Source: a virus. Taken from it: 28,452 bases of DNA. The notes under the pieces were generated by a model. It saw nothing but the letters and a program-made list of their open reading frames with translations. It was not told the DNA's origin and did not search any database. Location: positions 1 to 28,452 of the IMG/VR virus record IMGVR_UViG_3300035698_001120. One strand, written 5' to 3'. The position numbers were made by a program, and so were the translations under genes. How positions within the stretch are numbered: position 1 is the stretch's first letter; each line of letters begins with the position of its first letter. Positions 27,868-28,452 of this stretch are shown one piece after another.

Positions 27868-28275
27868 TCATAATAAAATATGTCCATCACTACCAACAGG
27901 TAAATTTTCTATTTCATACTCACTAAATGGTATATCTTTGTATCGTTCTGCTGGTTTATCATGCAGACCATCTTGACGGTTTTGTTTTTGTAATTTGCGG
28001 CGATATGCACGAGCTTCAAAAATAAATAATGTTTGACGTAAATAATACAAAGCATCTTTACTTTCTTCACATGTTAATTGTTCATCGAGATATAAAGTTC
28101 TATCAATTAACACACGTAAACATTCTTGAACGTTAGTTCCGTTATATTCAACATCGTGTGTGTTTAATTTACCAGAACGTTTTATAAATGTGATAGTTTC
28201 ATGAGATTTCACCCAGTCGATTTGTTCACCGACATGTGTCAATTGATATTCATGACCAGCGTCTATTACTTTCAT
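27868..28275 (-). CDS. Acb2/Tad1 hairpin-like protein, candidate cyclic-nucleotide sponge
   Basis: 135 residues. The core (about 17-100) matches, by eye, the pattern I recall for the Acb2/Tad1 hairpin family: an N-terminal ETITFIKRSGK strand, NGTNVQECLRVLIDRTLYLDEQ helix (46-67), a CEESKDALYYLRQTLFIFEARAYRRK helix (69-94) and a basic tail. Acb2 proteins bind and sequester CBASS cyclic nucleotides; Tad1 binds Thoeris signals. The extra C-terminal 35 residues are unlike the short family members. It is first in the run that continues with nadM and nadV, fitting a counter-defence group. Family match is moderate; activity is inference. Confidence 0.6.
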   Translation of the reverse strand: MKVIDAGHEYQLTHVGEQIDWVKSHETITFIKRSGKLNTHDVEYNGTNVQECLRVLIDRTLYLDEQLTCEESKDALYYLRQTLFIFEARAYRRKLQKQNRQDGLHDKPAERYKDIPFSEYEIENLPVGSDGHILL

Positions 28276-28289
28276 ATCTTTTTCAAAAT

Positions 28290-28367
28290 TGGTGGGTCAG
28301 ACTGGATTCGAACCAGTGATCACCTGATTATAAGCAAGCTGCTTTAGGCCAACTAAGCTACAGACCC
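28290..28367 (-). tRNA. tRNA-Ile(TAT) with imperfect anticodon stem
   Basis: Acceptor GGGTCTG/CTGACCC (one T-T mismatch), D-stem GCTT/AAGC, T-arm ACTGG-TTCGAAT-CCAGT perfect, A73 and CCA encoded. The anticodon loop CTTATAA gives TAT, reading the AUA codon, frequent in AT-rich phages. The anticodon stem GCTTG/TCAGG is poor: G27-G43 and T30-C40 mismatches and a G-T at 31-39. The strand TCAGG would fit a CCTGA partner, suggesting decay of the 5' side or a sequencing problem. Likely tRNA-Ile, possibly degenerate. Confidence 0.78.
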
Positions 28368-28452
28368 GATAAATAAATGCCATTCAGAACTTTCCGTTAA
28401 AAGGTTATCATCTAATACTCTATACGGTAAACCTTGTTCTTTCAAATAATTA
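28353..28452 (-). CDS. Partial C-terminus of an unknown gene overlapping tRNA-Ile
   Basis: One minus-strand frame is open from the window edge for 32 codons (NYLKEQGLPYRVLDDNLL, then TESSEWHLFIGSVA) and ends at a TAG inside the 5' part of the tRNA-Ile gene. Composition looks coding and the other frames are closed. Only the tail is present, so no function can be given. The stop inside a tRNA gene is unusual. Confidence 0.4.
   Translation of the reverse strand, partial: NYLKEQGLPYRVLDDNLLTESSEWHLFIGSVA

Overview
The window looks like part of the genome of a T4-related, tailed, lytic phage. It is AT-rich, almost fully coding, and nearly all genes lie on the minus strand with overlapping TAATG or ATGA junctions. 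Replication and nucleotide genes have T4 counterparts: DNA ligase (gp30), RNase H, primase (gp61), replicative helicase (gp41), UvsX recombinase and class Ia ribonucleotide reductase NrdA/NrdB. Three exact minus-strand TATAAATA late-promoter boxes and one plus-strand box precede genes. An M15 endolysin points to a Gram-negative host. The tag peptide of the phage tmRNA, ANDNFTFGEFALAA, resembles the alphaproteobacterial tag type, which hints at an alphaproteobacterial host or tmRNA donor (inference).

Layout in plus coordinates. 0-2.3 kb: ligase and RNase H. 2.27-2.6 kb: a short unit with its own promoter, a 50-residue ORF, tRNA-Arg(TCT) and a terminator. 2.6-5.2 kb: GroES-like co-chaperonin, endolysin, and small accessory genes, several with near-identical promoter/leader modules. 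5.2-12.1 kb: GIY-YIG nuclease, zinc-ribbon proteins, a metallophosphoesterase-like protein, nrdA, nrdB, primase. 12.1-13.85 kb: the only plus-strand block, ending in a 2H phosphoesterase that resembles the T4 anti-CBASS nuclease Acb1. 13.85-18.8 kb: MazG-like pyrophosphohydrolase, conserved phage proteins, a P-loop kinase, a HAD phosphatase and several proteins whose N-termini look like T4 capsid-targeting sequences. 18.8-22.5 kb: helicase, UvsX and small genes. 22.5-23.5 kb: a transcription unit of unusual RNAs. 23.5-28.45 kb: a SLOG protein, small genes, nicotinamide phosphoribosyltransferase (nadV), NMN adenylyltransferase-Nudix (nadM), an Acb2/Tad1-like protein and tRNA-Ile(TAT).

The most striking locus is 22543-23490. 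A consensus promoter is followed by a 69-nt tRNA-like gene with a CUA (amber-reading) anticodon and no room for a D-arm. Next comes a 111-codon ORF with a good ribosome-binding site and an in-frame UAG at codon 4. Then follows a circularly permuted tmRNA gene, with the acceptor half upstream of the tag-coding half, and finally an intrinsic terminator. The permuted tmRNA is supported by acceptor-stem, P2 and helix-5 complementarities between two halves separated by a 122-nt intervening segment. Together these look like one expressed cassette dealing with stop-codon decoding and ribosome rescue.

A second theme is counter-defence. nadV plus nadM can rebuild NAD+ from nicotinamide, and the two genes share a repeated leader hairpin. 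An Acb2/Tad1-like sponge candidate is next to them, and the Acb1-like protein carries a T4-type capsid-targeting N-terminus, which would suit injection with the DNA. Functions are inferred from motifs; no database search was possible.
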